Below are positions 6,080 to 7,004 of a stretch of DNA of 7,004 nt, one piece after another. Position 1 is the stretch's first letter, and the number at the start of each line of letters is the position of its first letter. The stretch is from Bacillota bacterium (lineage in GTDB: Bacteria > Bacillota > Bacilli > Lactobacillales > Streptococcaceae). The translations under genes and the position numbers were made by a program. The notes under the pieces are model-generated. The model searched no databases and was not told where the DNA came from. It worked only from the letters and a program-made list of their open reading frames with translations. The stretch spans positions 1 to 7,004 of the forward strand of contig JAJXWC010000119.1 of assembly GCA_021781855.1 (NCBI GenBank), written 5' to 3'.

Positions 6080-7004
6080 ATGGCTGATAAAATATTAGAA
6101 GTAAAAAATCTGCATGTTGATTTCAAAACCTATGCAGGTAAAGTTAAAGCAATTCGTGGTGTTTCATTTGATTTGGAAAAAGGACAAACGATTGCTATTG
6201 TAGGTGAATCTGGCTCTGGTAAGTCAGTAACCACGAAAACATTGATGGGATTGAATGCAACTAATGCTGAAATTCCAGAGGGTGAGTTGCTCTATAAAGG
6301 CAAAGATTTGCTGAAAAATACGGAGAAAGAATGGCAGCATCTACGCGGCAATGAAATCTCAATGATTTTTCAGGACCCAATGACTTCTCTTGACCCGACA
6401 ATGCGCATTTGGAAACAAATTGCAGAACCTCTGATTAAGCATAAGGGAATGAAAAAAGCAGAAGCAAAAGCTCGCGCCTTAGACCTTATGAAGCAAGTTG
6501 GAATTCCTGCTGCTGAACAGCATATGAATGACTACCCGCACCAGTGGTCAGGAGGAATGCGGCAACGTGCTGTCATTGCGATTGCCCTTGCTGGCGACCC
6601 TGAGATTCTGATTGCGGATGAACCAACGACTGCGTTAGATGTTACGATTCAGGCACAAATTATGCACATGATGGCTGAACTTCAGGCACGAATTTCTTCA
6701 TCAATCATCTTTATCACACACGATTTGGGTGTTGTGGCTGGATTTGCACACAAGGTTGCCGTAATGTACGCAGGTGAAATTGTGGAGTACGGGACAGTCG
6801 AAGAAATTTTTTATAATCCGCAACATCCTTACACTTGGGGACTTTTAGATTCTATGCCTACAGTAGATACGGATGTAGAGCGGTTAGTTTCAATTCCTGG
6901 TACACCACCTGACTTGTTAAATCCTCCAAAGGGTGATGCGTTTGCAGCACGTAATAAATATGCTTTGGATATTGATTTTGAAGAGGAACCTCCATTCTTT
7001 GAAG
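6080..7004 (+). CDS. optD: Peptide ABC transporter ATP-binding protein OptD (partial, 3' end missing)
   Basis: 308 codons are open to the right edge. OptD is one of two ATPase subunits on the cytoplasmic side that would power import through OptB-OptC. Seen in order: Walker A GESGSGKS (42-49), Q-loop IFQDPMTSLDP (96-106), signature SGGMRQR (157-163), Walker B LIADEPTTALD (177-187), switch His214 in THDLG, and the start of the oligopeptide-type C-terminal domain with NPQHPYTWGLL (246-256). All catalytic motifs are intact. Where many OppD/DppD proteins have GCxFxPRC, this one reads GDAFAARNKYA (285-295), so Asp286 and Asn292 replace two cysteines that in some relatives bind an iron-sulfur cluster. 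The ATG at 6080 has AAAGGAG (6064-6070) nine bases upstream; the ATG at 6073 is in another frame and stops after seven codons. optF, the partner ATPase, is expected downstream but not visible. Confidence 0.93.
   Translation, partial: MADKILEVKNLHVDFKTYAGKVKAIRGVSFDLEKGQTIAIVGESGSGKSVTTKTLMGLNATNAEIPEGELLYKGKDLLKNTEKEWQHLRGNEISMIFQDPMTSLDPTMRIWKQIAEPLIKHKGMKKAEAKARALDLMKQVGIPAAEQHMNDYPHQWSGGMRQRAVIAIALAGDPEILIADEPTTALDVTIQAQIMHMMAELQARISSSIIFITHDLGVVAGFAHKVAVMYAGEIVEYGTVEEIFYNPQHPYTWGLLDSMPTVDTDVERLVSIPGTPPDLLNPPKGDAFAARNKYALDIDFEEEPPFFE

Overview
The window looks like a stretch of a low-GC Gram-positive chromosome from the Lactobacillales, most likely a Lactococcus. The reasons are AT-rich intergenic DNA, strong AAAGGAG-type ribosome binding sites, TTGACA/TAAAAT promoters, sites matching the lactococcal CodY box (AATTTTCWGAAAATT), and a gene order matching the lactococcal opt (also called dpp) peptide-transport operon. 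The species cannot be fixed from the sequence alone. All recognised genes are on the + strand.

Layout: (1) positions 2-112 hold the last 36 codons of an upstream gene, probably murF, closed by a hairpin terminator that overlaps its stop codon. (2) A promoter with a CodY box drives optS (236-1888), a peptide-binding lipoprotein, followed by a strong intrinsic terminator (1934-1969). (3) A 430-base regulatory stretch carries two further promoter plus CodY-box modules with almost the same internal spacing as the first. (4) optA (2319-4001) is a second, paralogous binding lipoprotein. (5) A hairpin lies in the optA-optB gap. (6) optB and optC, the two permease subunits, and the first 308 codons of optD, an ATPase subunit, are tightly spaced. 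The second ATPase gene (optF) would be expected beyond the right edge.

Together these encode an ABC importer of the oligopeptide/dipeptide class. Two surface-anchored lipoproteins capture peptides, OptB and OptC form the membrane channel, and OptD with the presumed OptF hydrolyses ATP. CodY, which responds to branched-chain amino acids and in many Firmicutes also to GTP, would repress the system when amino acids are plentiful. I see no wholly new system. The most interesting signal is the threefold promoter/CodY-operator module, which lets optS and optA be transcribed separately although they sit in tandem.
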